DNA of 12,867 bases, taken from positions 1 through 12,867 of the forward strand of contig JAESUV010000016.1 of the NCBI GenBank assembly GCA_016762975.1, given 5' to 3'. Below the pieces are notes generated by a model. It ran no database searches. It worked only from the letters and a program-made list of their open reading frames with translations, and was not told the origin of the DNA. Position numbers and translations under genes: made by a program. This DNA is from Gammaproteobacteria bacterium. GTDB taxonomy: Bacteria > Pseudomonadota > Gammaproteobacteria > Pseudomonadales > Pseudohongiellaceae. Shown here piece by piece: positions 6,042-12,867 of the stretch (the first letter of the stretch is position 1; every line of letters starts with the position of its first letter).

Positions 6042-8495
6042 TTAGATTGGATCGCCTGGAGGCAATCGTAAAGCAGGCCCTGGAACGGCGTTGTCAGACC
6101 GTTGCTGCCAGCGGCGAATATCTGCGGCAACAGCGCTCTGATGTGCACTAGTATTTCTACGCCTCTCCATCTGATTAGCCAGCTTGCCCAGACGATCGGC
6201 TAGTACTGCTTTGACCTCGCCGGAGCTGTCCTCGCTGCTCGCTTGTACCATCATCTCATCTGCAGTGACGCGCTGCACCAAATGTAATAGCTGCATCTGA
6301 TAGTCATCATCGGGCGAGCCTGCGCCCCAAGTAACTTCTAACAAACGATCTATCACTTCCTCGAGATCTGGGTAGTCGCCCATGCTGCCGTAAGCGACCA
6401 ATCTTGCCATGCGTGCCGGATGCAATATCTGCTTAACCGACAAGCTAGCAGAACCCTCGGCTGCACCGAGCGCATCAAAGAGCAAACCTGTGCGACCTGG
6501 AAATGGCTCGCCCTGCGTAAAGCGGTAGGCCGGAGGTGGAATCAAATCCAGGATATTTCGCGGCAATGTCAAAAAATCTACTGATAAAGTTGAGAGCACT
6601 GTCTCCAATGCATCTCTTTGTTCCTCGGCATCGATAATGGTGAAAGGAATCTGGCCGTCACCCCTAACAGTATATTTATAATCCGCACCACCTATACTTT
6701 GCGCCGCCGAATTTAGCTGGAATCTATGGTGCATATAAAGAGGCAGAAGCACGTATTCAAGCGTGGAGAGTGGCTCACCATTTCGAATCAAGCTAGGACC
6801 AAAATCCTCTAAACCAATGCGTCGCACCTCAATTTCATGCTTTAGATGATCTACCAAATTTGACCCATTGTCCCAAACGCCGGCAAACTGATGGCCTGCT
6901 CCAACAAAATTATTATTGTTATGCGCCATGAACAACAATCCAGTATCCAAGCTTTCCTGAACTATCTTCGCCAGCTCTTCAGCTTCATCAGCTCCAGGAG
7001 GAAACTGCTCATAAGAATAGCGAACGGCCAACTTGTCGTATTCGCCAATCCTTTGAACATAGGCATTCGATAGATCTATCTTCCCGTCGGCTGTTATTTC
7101 GACAAGAGGAGCCGGGTAGTCCATGACGCTCTCTCGGCCATAGGAACTACTCAAATAGTTATGCGGAAAACCCAATGTATGCCCCACTTCGTGCGCCGCG
7201 AGTTGACGCACCCTATCTAGCGCCATGTTGACCGATGCTGAATTGTTGTCCGCTATCGCTTCCAAATATTCAAAACCGGGGATGAGACCCTGGCCGTGAA
7301 GATAGTCTTGCCTGAGGCGCAAGCTGCCTAGATTCACATTGCCCTTGATAATTTCGCCAGTTCGCGGGTCCATGACCGAGCCACCGTAGGAATAGCCACG
7401 GGTCCGCCTATGGGTCCAATGAATCATGTTATAGCGAACATCCTGCCCATCAGCTCCTGCCGGCAGTTCCCTAACCTGAAAAGCATCGATGAATCCGGCC
7501 GCCTCATAAGCCTGATTCCACCAACTTGTTCCTTCGATCAATGCGCTCTTTATAGGCTCGGGTGTACCAGAGTCGACATAGTAGATAATGGGCTCTATTG
7601 CTTCCGAACGAGCCGCACTAGGGTCCTTCTTCTCCAATCTATGCTTGCCCACTAGGCGAACCTGCAGATCCTCACCGATAGCAGTGCTGTAATCTTGAAT
7701 GGTGGGTCCATTAGTGCCAATTCTTGGGTCAGAAATCCTGACCTTGAAGTTGTCATCTGGCAACTTGACCAACGAATGATGCTGGCGCAGAGTAATAGCA
7801 CTACCGGTAGCTGCAACCCTATTCACTAGGTTCCCCGGGTTGCTACTGGTAAAAGTAAGCATCGATTCAACTTCCACGTTGTCGGGAAAAGCTTTTGTGT
7901 TATCCAAATAGAATGCACTTCGACTCTTATCGAGTACGTAATTTCCTTGATTACGATTTGCAATAGTCCCTGTTACATTTCGAGCATCGCGCAGAAAGAA
8001 CTCCGTCGCATCGACTAATATGCTACCTCCACTTGCGGCCACGATGTCAAAACCCCAATGCACAGATGGGGCAAAGGCATCTTCTACTGACTGCCTTTCC
8101 AAGACATTGTCACTTGAGGCGCGGTATCTATAGTTCCGCTGCACTAACAACACTCTCGGCCCGACTCGCTTCGCTGAAAGTACATAAGTGCCGCGCAATT
8201 GCCCACGATCTATACCCACCGGATTTGAACCCAGACCAGAGCCCATGGATACTTGATAGAGGAACTCTGTATCGAGTTTATCAATCTCCCAGAACATTTT
8301 GCCGCTAGACTCTTCCCAGTAGAGATTAAAATACCCCTCCATTCGGCTCGCATTGGTAACGGTATCTGCTATAGAAGGTAGATCTTGCGCATAGGAAAAT
8401 ACAGAATGAAAAAATAGTACGAGCGCGAATCCTGTGCGTTTCAATAGCCTTTGGTAGGAGCCTAGAAGCCATAGTGAAGAATCTGATGATACCAT
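6042..8495 (-). CDS. Secreted zinc-dependent metalloprotease (DUF5117/DUF4953 type)
   Basis: An 817-residue protein with an N-terminal signal sequence (hydrophobic residues 22-35, likely cleavage after SYA at 36). The N-terminal half (about 70-290) fits the DUF5117-type region found before the catalytic domain in this family. The catalytic zinc motif is HEVGHTLGFPHN (residues 435-446): His435, His439 and His445 as ligands and Glu436 as the general base. A metzincin-like Met-turn, SVMDYP, follows at 456-461. It therefore is expected to hydrolyse peptides in the periplasm or outside the cell; the substrate is unknown. The length matches the family (about 800-900 residues) and nothing is missing. 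The ATG has GAGGGA upstream, abutting a hairpin, and the leader holds a 15-bp direct repeat, suggesting regulated expression. It converges on the peroxiredoxin gene and lies 294 bp downstream of the bestrophin-like gene. Confidence 0.9.
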   Translation of the reverse strand: MVSSDSSLWLLGSYQRLLKRTGFALVLFFHSVFSYAQDLPSIADTVTNASRMEGYFNLYWEESSGKMFWEIDKLDTEFLYQVSMGSGLGSNPVGIDRGQLRGTYVLSAKRVGPRVLLVQRNYRYRASSDNVLERQSVEDAFAPSVHWGFDIVAASGGSILVDATEFFLRDARNVTGTIANRNQGNYVLDKSRSAFYLDNTKAFPDNVEVESMLTFTSSNPGNLVNRVAATGSAITLRQHHSLVKLPDDNFKVRISDPRIGTNGPTIQDYSTAIGEDLQVRLVGKHRLEKKDPSAARSEAIEPIIYYVDSGTPEPIKSALIEGTSWWNQAYEAAGFIDAFQVRELPAGADGQDVRYNMIHWTHRRTRGYSYGGSVMDPRTGEIIKGNVNLGSLRLRQDYLHGQGLIPGFEYLEAIADNNSASVNMALDRVRQLAAHEVGHTLGFPHNYLSSSYGRESVMDYPAPLVEITADGKIDLSNAYVQRIGEYDKLAVRYSYEQFPPGADEAEELAKIVQESLDTGLLFMAHNNNNFVGAGHQFAGVWDNGSNLVDHLKHEIEVRRIGLEDFGPSLIRNGEPLSTLEYVLLPLYMHHRFQLNSAAQSIGGADYKYTVRGDGQIPFTIIDAEEQRDALETVLSTLSVDFLTLPRNILDLIPPPAYRFTQGEPFPGRTGLLFDALGAAEGSASLSVKQILHPARMARLVAYGSMGDYPDLEEVIDRLLEVTWGAGSPDDDYQMQLLHLVQRVTADEMMVQASSEDSSGEVKAVLADRLGKLANQMERRRNTSAHQSAVAADIRRWQQRSDNAVPGPALRLPPGDPI

Positions 8496-8500
8496 TTCAA

Positions 8501-8523
8501 TTCCCTCAGCCTTGATTAAGGCT
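8501..8523 (-). promoter_or_regulatory. Leader hairpin abutting the metalloprotease RBS
   Basis: On the minus strand AGCCTT (8523-8518), loop AATC, and AAGGCT (8513-8508) form a perfect six-bp stem with a tetraloop. It ends exactly where the Shine-Dalgarno GAGGGA begins (8507-8502), seven or so bases before the ATG at 8495. Such placement can modulate ribosome access or mRNA stability; the effect is inferred. Confidence 0.5.
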
Positions 8524-8578
8524 ATCTCCCCAACATCGGACTATGTGGTGGGTAGTAAACAATTTGATTAAGACTATC
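8512..8578. repeat. Near-perfect 15-bp direct repeat upstream of the metalloprotease
   Basis: TTGATTAAGGCTATC (8512-8526) recurs as TTGATTAAGACTATC (8564-8578), with one mismatch in 15. The copies start 52 bp apart, close to five helical turns, so both would face the same side of the DNA. This is the arrangement of a pair of regulator binding sites, but no known regulator consensus is recognised, and the proximal copy also forms part of the leader hairpin. Confidence 0.6.
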
Positions 8579-8789
8579 ACTGTGCTTATATTTTTTGTAT
8601 AGAGAGTAAGTAGATAGCGGCGGAATAGCAGAATGGAAAGAAGGTGACTATTTCCAGAAAATATTTTTGTGCCATTCGCAAAAAAATGGATCGAGTCAAA
8701 TCTGGGATTGAACTCTAGAATTTCTAGCCTAGCAACAGCCTTATATTACGATGACGAACCTCCTTTTCAGAAGGTGTCTGCCTCTCTAT

Positions 8790-9596
8790 CTATAAACTTT
8801 CCGCTGGCGATTTTTTCTCCGAAAAATGGAACTCTTCCAACCTAATATCATCCAGACCAATCTGGTCAAACGGATTTTCCATGGCGCTTTGCACGTTATA
8901 AAGAGAGATCAACATAAATCCATGTATCAGGCTCAAAGCATAAATAACATAAGGCCTTGCTTCGCCCACATCGTTTACTAAGGTCGGTACAAAAATAAAA
9001 GGGAAGATATAGATAAATACTAAACAGTAGGCCCTAAGACTAATCGGCGTTCCATGCATCTTAAGTCCCACAGTATTTTCTATGCTCTCATGCATGTCCT
9101 TGAGAAATCGAATTATCTTAAGCCCAGTGCCATTGGAGATAGAATCTGAGTTATCTCTAAGAAATTCAAAAATCTCATCCAATTTACTGCGCACCAAACT
9201 TGGATCATAGACATCCTGAGTAAGGGCGTTAAAGAAAAGTTTTGATATCGTTTGTAACTTTTCTCCAATGTATTCTTTCTTCTCACCTGACAACTTCCCG
9301 TTGTTGGCGAAGCAATAGTAGACGGCATTGATAGAGGACTTAAAGACACTCAATAGATTAATAATTCTGTCGCGCCGCTTAAATGATTCTCGAATGGTAA
9401 ACACCAATGGAAAGATAACAGCAATGCTGAATAGCGTAATATTGAGATTGAAACGAAACCCATAGAACAGGCAAGCGTAAGTAACGATCAAGCAGAGCAG
9501 TACGACATAGCCGGTTCTAAAGTTGATTATCGCGAGATATTTTTGCATAGACGCATTACTCTTATAATCAAACTGAATTGATATTTCTGAACTCAT
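8790..9596 (-). CDS. Bestrophin-like membrane protein
   Basis: A 268-residue inner-membrane protein with four predicted helices, at about 28-46, 52-68, 187-206 and 213-233, and a helical, charged cytoplasmic stretch between the second and third. After the fourth helix comes MENPFDQIGLDDIRLEEF (residues 239-256), resembling the ENPFG...DL signature of bestrophin (RFP-TM) channels, and GTPISLRAY before helix three resembles their TPIPF-type segment. Bacterial bestrophins form pentameric ion channels. The match is partial: the ENPFG glycine is Asp here and the loop between helices two and three is divergent, so it may be a distant relative with another role. I chose the ATG at 9596 over an in-frame TTG at 9617; neither has a good Shine-Dalgarno. 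It is divergent from the CotH-like gene and upstream of the metalloprotease. Confidence 0.7.
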   Translation of the reverse strand: MSSEISIQFDYKSNASMQKYLAIINFRTGYVVLLCLIVTYACLFYGFRFNLNITLFSIAVIFPLVFTIRESFKRRDRIINLLSVFKSSINAVYYCFANNGKLSGEKKEYIGEKLQTISKLFFNALTQDVYDPSLVRSKLDEIFEFLRDNSDSISNGTGLKIIRFLKDMHESIENTVGLKMHGTPISLRAYCLVFIYIFPFIFVPTLVNDVGEARPYVIYALSLIHGFMLISLYNVQSAMENPFDQIGLDDIRLEEFHFSEKKSPAESL

Positions 9597-9755
9597 GCTA
9601 ATGAAGTGCGAGCACAAAGTAAATCAACCACACAGGGCTGTAGTTGCGGCACATTCCACCTGAGGGTACACTCGAAGGTATGCAAGGTAAGTACTTAAAC
9701 TAAATCAAAGACTTACCGAATAATTTCTTAACTCTTAGGCCAAGAATAGCGGCAC

Positions 9756-9761
9756 AAGGAG
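9756..9761 (+). promoter_or_regulatory. Ribosome binding site of the CotH-like gene
   Basis: AAGGAG, eleven bases before the ATG at 9773. It is the only strong Shine-Dalgarno in this operon, since the second gene starts inside the first one's stop codon. Confidence 0.65.
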
Positions 9762-9772
9762 ATTGATATCAG

Positions 9773-10828
9773 ATGAGCATAGCAAATCGTTGCGCAGCCC
9801 TATTCCTTGTTATGGCCTGGGTACTCTCCGCCAGTGCACAGCCTGACCCTCTCTTTCAATCAGCTGCTCTGCTCGACATCACTTTTGAGGCACCCTTCGC
9901 GCAGATCGATCGGGAGCGCGACAAGGAGGCTAAGTACGACGGCATCATGCGCTACGTAAACGCAGATGGCCTAGAAGTGCATTTCGACATTAGGTTGGAA
10001 GTTCGTGGCAACTGGCGGTTACAGAAAAGTAATTGCCGCTACTCTCAGCTATGGATAGACCTCAAACGCGGCCAGACACCTAACACACTATTTTCTGAAC
10101 AGAACCGGTTGAAACTTGTTGTTCAATGCCGCGGGCAAGATAGATATAGAGATTACTTGGCCAAAGAACAGCAACTCTATGAAACGTTCGCTAACTTGTC
10201 CGACATTCATTTTGGCACAAGGCTAGTCAACGCGACTTATATTGACTCAGAGGACCCCAGCAGCAGTCGCACTCATCTCGCTTTCTTCATCGAGCATCAA
10301 CGTCGCCTCAGGGATCGTTTCGAGATGGAAGAGGTGGAGCTGAATCGCATCTCCTATAGCGATCTTGACCCAGTACAATCTTCTCTGGTGGGGCTATTTA
10401 TGTATCAGATAGGAAACACCGATTTTTCAATGGTCCAGGCAGCCGAGGGCGATGAGTGTTGTCACAACACCAAATTACTGGTTGATAAGACAGGACGTTA
10501 CTTCCCCATTCCCTACGACTTCGATTCTTCAGGTTTTGTTAATGCGAGTTATGCGGCCCCACCTAACCCTACATTCGGAATTCGAAATAATAGATCGCGA
10601 AAGTATCGCGGCTTTTGCTTTGAATCAGAACAGTTAAATGCTGCCGTAGCTCGCATAACTGCAGAACGCGATAATACCATTACGATAATTTCCGATACCA
10701 GTCATGTCAGCGAACGCACCGCAAATCGGAGCCTACGTTACATGGAAGAATTTTATGAAGATTTAAATGACCAACGCCGATACCAGCGAGAGATCATCGA
10801 AAATTGCCGTGGCGATATAGTAAGATGA
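9773..10828 (+). CDS. Secreted CotH-like kinase-fold protein (tentative)
   Basis: A 351-residue exported protein. The signal peptide covers residues 1-22, with likely cleavage after SASA. Several motifs recall the CotH spore-coat kinase family: a basic substrate-facing start LEVRGNWRLQ (75-84) with a lysine in RLKLVVQC (112-119), a catalytic-loop-like segment IGNTDFS (213-219) followed by CCHNTKLL (229-236), and a DFG-like metal site YFPIPYDFD (243-251). In CotH kinases the equivalent Asp/Asn pair and the IPWDfD motif bind ATP-metal. If the assignment holds, it would phosphorylate proteins, or another substrate, in the periplasm. Seven cysteines (Cys88, 119, 229, 230, 282 and 345 in the mature chain) suggest disulfides and support export. 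Its stop codon overlaps the phosphatase start by four bases. I infer the kinase role; the fold match is weak and needs structural confirmation. Confidence 0.6.
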   Translation: MSIANRCAALFLVMAWVLSASAQPDPLFQSAALLDITFEAPFAQIDRERDKEAKYDGIMRYVNADGLEVHFDIRLEVRGNWRLQKSNCRYSQLWIDLKRGQTPNTLFSEQNRLKLVVQCRGQDRYRDYLAKEQQLYETFANLSDIHFGTRLVNATYIDSEDPSSSRTHLAFFIEHQRRLRDRFEMEEVELNRISYSDLDPVQSSLVGLFMYQIGNTDFSMVQAAEGDECCHNTKLLVDKTGRYFPIPYDFDSSGFVNASYAAPPNPTFGIRNNRSRKYRGFCFESEQLNAAVARITAERDNTITIISDTSHVSERTANRSLRYMEEFYEDLNDQRRYQREIIENCRGDIVR

Positions 10829-11976
10829 ACAGTCTGCAAACAAGCGCTGAAAACAAACTTCAATCGAGCAACAACTTGCTTGGAGCCTGCTTTCTACTTC
10901 TTCAAATATTTCTCTCACAGTCACTATTTGCCGTCGAAGATCAATGGCAGGATGTTGAACGCGTAGTCGCAATAGGCGATATCCACGGTGACTATGACAA
11001 TTTTCTGAAAATCCTTGAAGAAGCGAATGTCGTCAATCGCCGTGGGAATTGGATTGCTGGGAAAACCCATTTGGTGCAACTAGGCGATGTGCCAGACCGT
11101 GGGCCGGACACAGATAAAGCTATTGCGCTGTTGCAAAAATTGGAGAGACAGGCCGAACGCGAGGGCGGCAAGGTACACGTACTAATAGGCAACCATGAGG
11201 CAATGAATATCTACGGCGATTTGCGCTATGTCGATCCCGGCGAGTACGCCGCATTCCGCACTCGCAATTCACGCCGAATACGTGACGATTTCTATAAACG
11301 AGATATTGAAAAACGCAAGCTAGTTGACTCTGGATTTTTCGCCGACGGTGAGTTTCGCCAGCAATGGGAACAATCTATACCCTTGGGCATGCTCGAACAT
11401 CGATCTGCATGGGGCAGAGAAGGCGATATCGGAGCTTGGGTGAGGCAGCACAATACCGTCATCAAGATTAATCGAACTCTCTTCCTGCATGGCGGCATTA
11501 GCCCAGAAGACGTGGGCATGAGCATCACTGAAATCAATGAGCAGATACGCCTCGAATTGAATGGAGGTCTAGGCGAAGACTTAGGACTTTCAGAGAGAGC
11601 GACAGGACCATTGTGGTACCGTGGCCTCGCCACAAGCAACGAGGAAATGGAGAGGTTGCATCTCGAGCTAGTGCTAGCGACCTATGATGTTGACCGCGTG
11701 GTGATTGGACACACGCCTAGTTTAGGGACTATTGTTCCCCGCTTTGAAGGGCGCGTGCTAGTGATCGATACTGGTCTTTCTAGTTACTATGGCGGGTTCC
11801 TTGCTAGCCTCTTGCTAGAGAACGGTGAAGCAACCACGCTTCAGCGCAATCAAGAGATACCTGTGCCAAATACCAAAGCTGGCTTACTTCCCTATTTTGA
11901 ACGTATTGCCGAATTAGAACCACGCGCTAACGCACTGCAAGTTCGGATACGAAATTTGGCTTCACCTCCTCTATAG
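10825..11976 (+). CDS. Secreted Shewanella-like (Shelph) PPP-type phosphatase
   Basis: A 383-residue calcineurin-like metallophosphoesterase with all core PPP signatures in order: GDIHGD (51-56), GDVPDRG (87-93, Pro in place of the usual Val/Tyr), GNHE (122-125), HGG (222-224) and IGHTP (294-298). Asp, His and Asn residues of these motifs hold the two metals that activate water for phosphomonoester hydrolysis. The insert after GNHE and the GPLWYRG motif (261-267) fit the Shelph branch, known for activity on phosphotyrosine peptides. A hydrophobic segment at about 18-35 with cleavage likely after LFA (36) suggests export. The ATG overlaps the TGA of the CotH-like gene (ATGA) and has no Shine-Dalgarno of its own, so translation is probably coupled. 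An in-frame TTG at 10804 is less likely as start. The pairing with a kinase-like protein suggests it reverses that protein's phosphorylation. Confidence 0.88.
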   Translation: MNSLQTSAENKLQSSNNLLGACFLLLQIFLSQSLFAVEDQWQDVERVVAIGDIHGDYDNFLKILEEANVVNRRGNWIAGKTHLVQLGDVPDRGPDTDKAIALLQKLERQAEREGGKVHVLIGNHEAMNIYGDLRYVDPGEYAAFRTRNSRRIRDDFYKRDIEKRKLVDSGFFADGEFRQQWEQSIPLGMLEHRSAWGREGDIGAWVRQHNTVIKINRTLFLHGGISPEDVGMSITEINEQIRLELNGGLGEDLGLSERATGPLWYRGLATSNEEMERLHLELVLATYDVDRVVIGHTPSLGTIVPRFEGRVLVIDTGLSSYYGGFLASLLLENGEATTLQRNQEIPVPNTKAGLLPYFERIAELEPRANALQVRIRNLASPPL

Positions 11977-12132
11977 AGGCTTCTTGTACTCCGCGCTGAT
12001 TGCAACTATCTACTTCTCAATTCCACCTATAGCTACCGCAAATATAGTTACCGAAAATTCCGGACTAGAAAAAAGTAACTTAGAAAATTGCTTTGTGTGA
12101 TTGAGTTTTTCTTCATCCACAGAATAATTGTC

Positions 12133-12174
12133 AAAAAAAAGGGCGGTTCCATTTTTGCAAATGAACTCCGCCCC
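12133..12174 (-). terminator. Strong intrinsic terminator of the FAH-family gene
   Basis: Read on the minus strand, CCGCCC's complement GGGCGG pairs across 12173-12168 and 12146-12141, extended by GAA/TTC and AAATG/CATTT with small bulges and a short loop. Eight U follow (12140-12133). It lies 45 bases beyond the stop of the fumarylacetoacetate hydrolase-family gene. In the plus direction the stem is followed only by a weak U-rich stretch, so it may also stop readthrough from the phosphatase, less efficiently. Confidence 0.85.
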
Positions 12175-12218
12175 TTCTTTGTTTCTTAAATACTTGAGAG
12201 TACTTAAATTCCTACTAG

Positions 12219-12867
12219 TTAGTTCCTGTATGAGCTAACCGGTGGCAGCTGTGAACCAGACAAATCATCTGGAACACTTTTCTCAACTCTAACTGTGTGG
12301 TGTAACGTACCGATGCCCTCGATGCTGGCCTCGATTTGTTCTCCGTCGATAAGATAACCAGAGCCCGTCGCGCGCTCAACTCGGCCCGCTCCCGTTCCGC
12401 CAGACGTTCCGCTTTGCAGAACATCACCTGGGAAAATCGTAACCAGCGAGGAAGCATACTCGATCAACTCAGGAATATTGTGGATCATGTCACCAGCTCG
12501 AGCTTCCTGAACGGTCACACCATCGATAACCAAAGTCTGATGTAGGCGCTCCATGGGATCACCGTAAAATTCCTTTGGCACGATCCAAGGGCCATGAGGT
12601 GCAAACGTATCGTGGCCCTTGCCAACAAACCAGTCCGAACCGGAGCCGTAGCCACCTGGCGGACGACCGCCGCGGTCAGAGATGTCCATCGCTACCATGT
12701 AACCAAATACATGATCGTAGGCACGGTCTGCAGAGATGTATTTGCCAGAGCGGCCAAACACAATTGCCATCTCGACTTCCCACTCGATACGGTCACGGCC
12801 GAAAGGCATAATAATATCATCGCCGTCACCAATGATTGCGCCCCGTGTAGGCTTCAGGAACAAATAG
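12219..12867 (-). CDS. Fumarylacetoacetate hydrolase-family protein, 5' end outside window
   Basis: The frame is open to the window edge, so about 216 C-terminal residues are visible and perhaps 70-90 N-terminal residues are missing; family members are usually 280-300 residues. The visible part starts at a typical family motif, LFLKPTRGA, then EWEVEMAIVFG (two metal-binding glutamates of the E-x-E motif), AMDISDRGGR (the metal-binding Asp) and GKGHDTFAPHGPWIV, then the HNIPELIEYAS and FPGDVLQSGTSGGTGAG segments. The family cleaves or decarboxylates diketo-acids in aromatic catabolism using a Mg2+ or Ca2+ ion in the cytoplasm. The exact substrate cannot be told from sequence; homologues include 2-hydroxyhepta-2,4-diene-1,7-dioate isomerases and acylpyruvases. 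The gene converges on the phosphatase and ends in a strong terminator. Confidence 0.9.
   Translation of the reverse strand, partial: YLFLKPTRGAIIGDGDDIIMPFGRDRIEWEVEMAIVFGRSGKYISADRAYDHVFGYMVAMDISDRGGRPPGGYGSGSDWFVGKGHDTFAPHGPWIVPKEFYGDPMERLHQTLVIDGVTVQEARAGDMIHNIPELIEYASSLVTIFPGDVLQSGTSGGTGAGRVERATGSGYLIDGEQIEASIEGIGTLHHTVRVEKSVPDDLSGSQLPPVSSYRN

Noticed and set aside
8715..8727. Inverted repeat CTAGAA-T-TTCTAG downstream of the bestrophin-like gene
   Set aside because: The one-base spacer is too short for a stable hairpin loop and there is no U-run, so it is not a convincing terminator; it may be chance.
10879..10890. Lipobox-like LGAC at residues 19-22 of the phosphatase
   Set aside because: The hydrophobic stretch follows the cysteine instead of preceding it, so it does not fit a lipoprotein signal peptide; a Sec signal with cleavage after LFA fits better.
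11292..11639. 115-codon open frame antisense to the phosphatase
   Set aside because: It lies wholly within the well-supported PPP phosphatase, has a Pro/Arg/Ser-rich composition and shows no recognisable motif.
12336..12811. Open frames on the plus strand opposite the FAH-family gene
   Set aside because: The translations are rich in Arg/Ser/His with no domain features, while the minus strand carries an unmistakable enzyme; these are antisense shadows.
1..12867. Search for CRISPR arrays, tRNA or rRNA genes, insertion sequences and phage genes
   Set aside because: No regularly spaced repeats, cloverleaf-like tRNA sequence, terminal inverted repeats with a transposase, or integrase/phage structural gene was recognised by eye.

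Overview
The window most resembles chromosomal DNA of a heterotrophic, probably marine or aquatic, gammaproteobacterium. The evidence is a UspE-type tandem universal stress protein, a Prx5-type peroxiredoxin closest to the Prx domain of gammaproteobacterial Prx5-Grx hybrids, a large secreted DUF5117/DUF4953-type metalloprotease, a Shewanella-like (Shelph) PPP phosphatase, and a remnant of a secreted arylsulfotransferase. This placement is inferred from protein families only. No rRNA, tRNA, CRISPR array, transposase, integrase or phage gene was recognised.

Layout: (1) 1-2552, minus strand: an APC-family permease followed by a uspE-like gene, probably co-transcribed and ending in a terminator hairpin that overlaps the uspE stop codon. 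(2) 2553-4751: a 333-bp non-coding stretch, a conserved-looking 194-aa membrane protein with a CxxC motif, and a decayed arylsulfotransferase gene (signal peptide and FN3-like segment followed by ASST motifs) split by at least three frameshifts and a nonsense codon. (3) 4930-5935, plus strand: a small secreted protein of unknown function, then a Prx5-type peroxiredoxin. (4) 6042-9596, minus strand: a secreted 817-aa zinc metalloprotease with a near-perfect 15-bp direct repeat and a hairpin next to its ribosome binding site, and upstream of it a four-helix bestrophin-like membrane protein. (5) 9773-11976, plus strand: two genes overlapping by ATGA, a secreted CotH-like kinase-fold protein and a secreted PPP-type phosphatase. 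(6) 12219-12867, minus strand: a fumarylacetoacetate hydrolase-family protein running off the window edge, with a strong terminator just beyond its end.

Most products are predicted to be exported or membrane-bound (permease, 194-aa protein, arylsulfotransferase remnant, small secreted protein, protease, bestrophin-like protein, kinase-like protein, phosphatase). The most interesting arrangement is the translationally coupled kinase-like/phosphatase pair, a candidate extracytoplasmic phosphorylation switch. The kinase activity is inferred from weak motif similarity only. Everything else looks like ordinary accessory chromosome with one recently dying gene.
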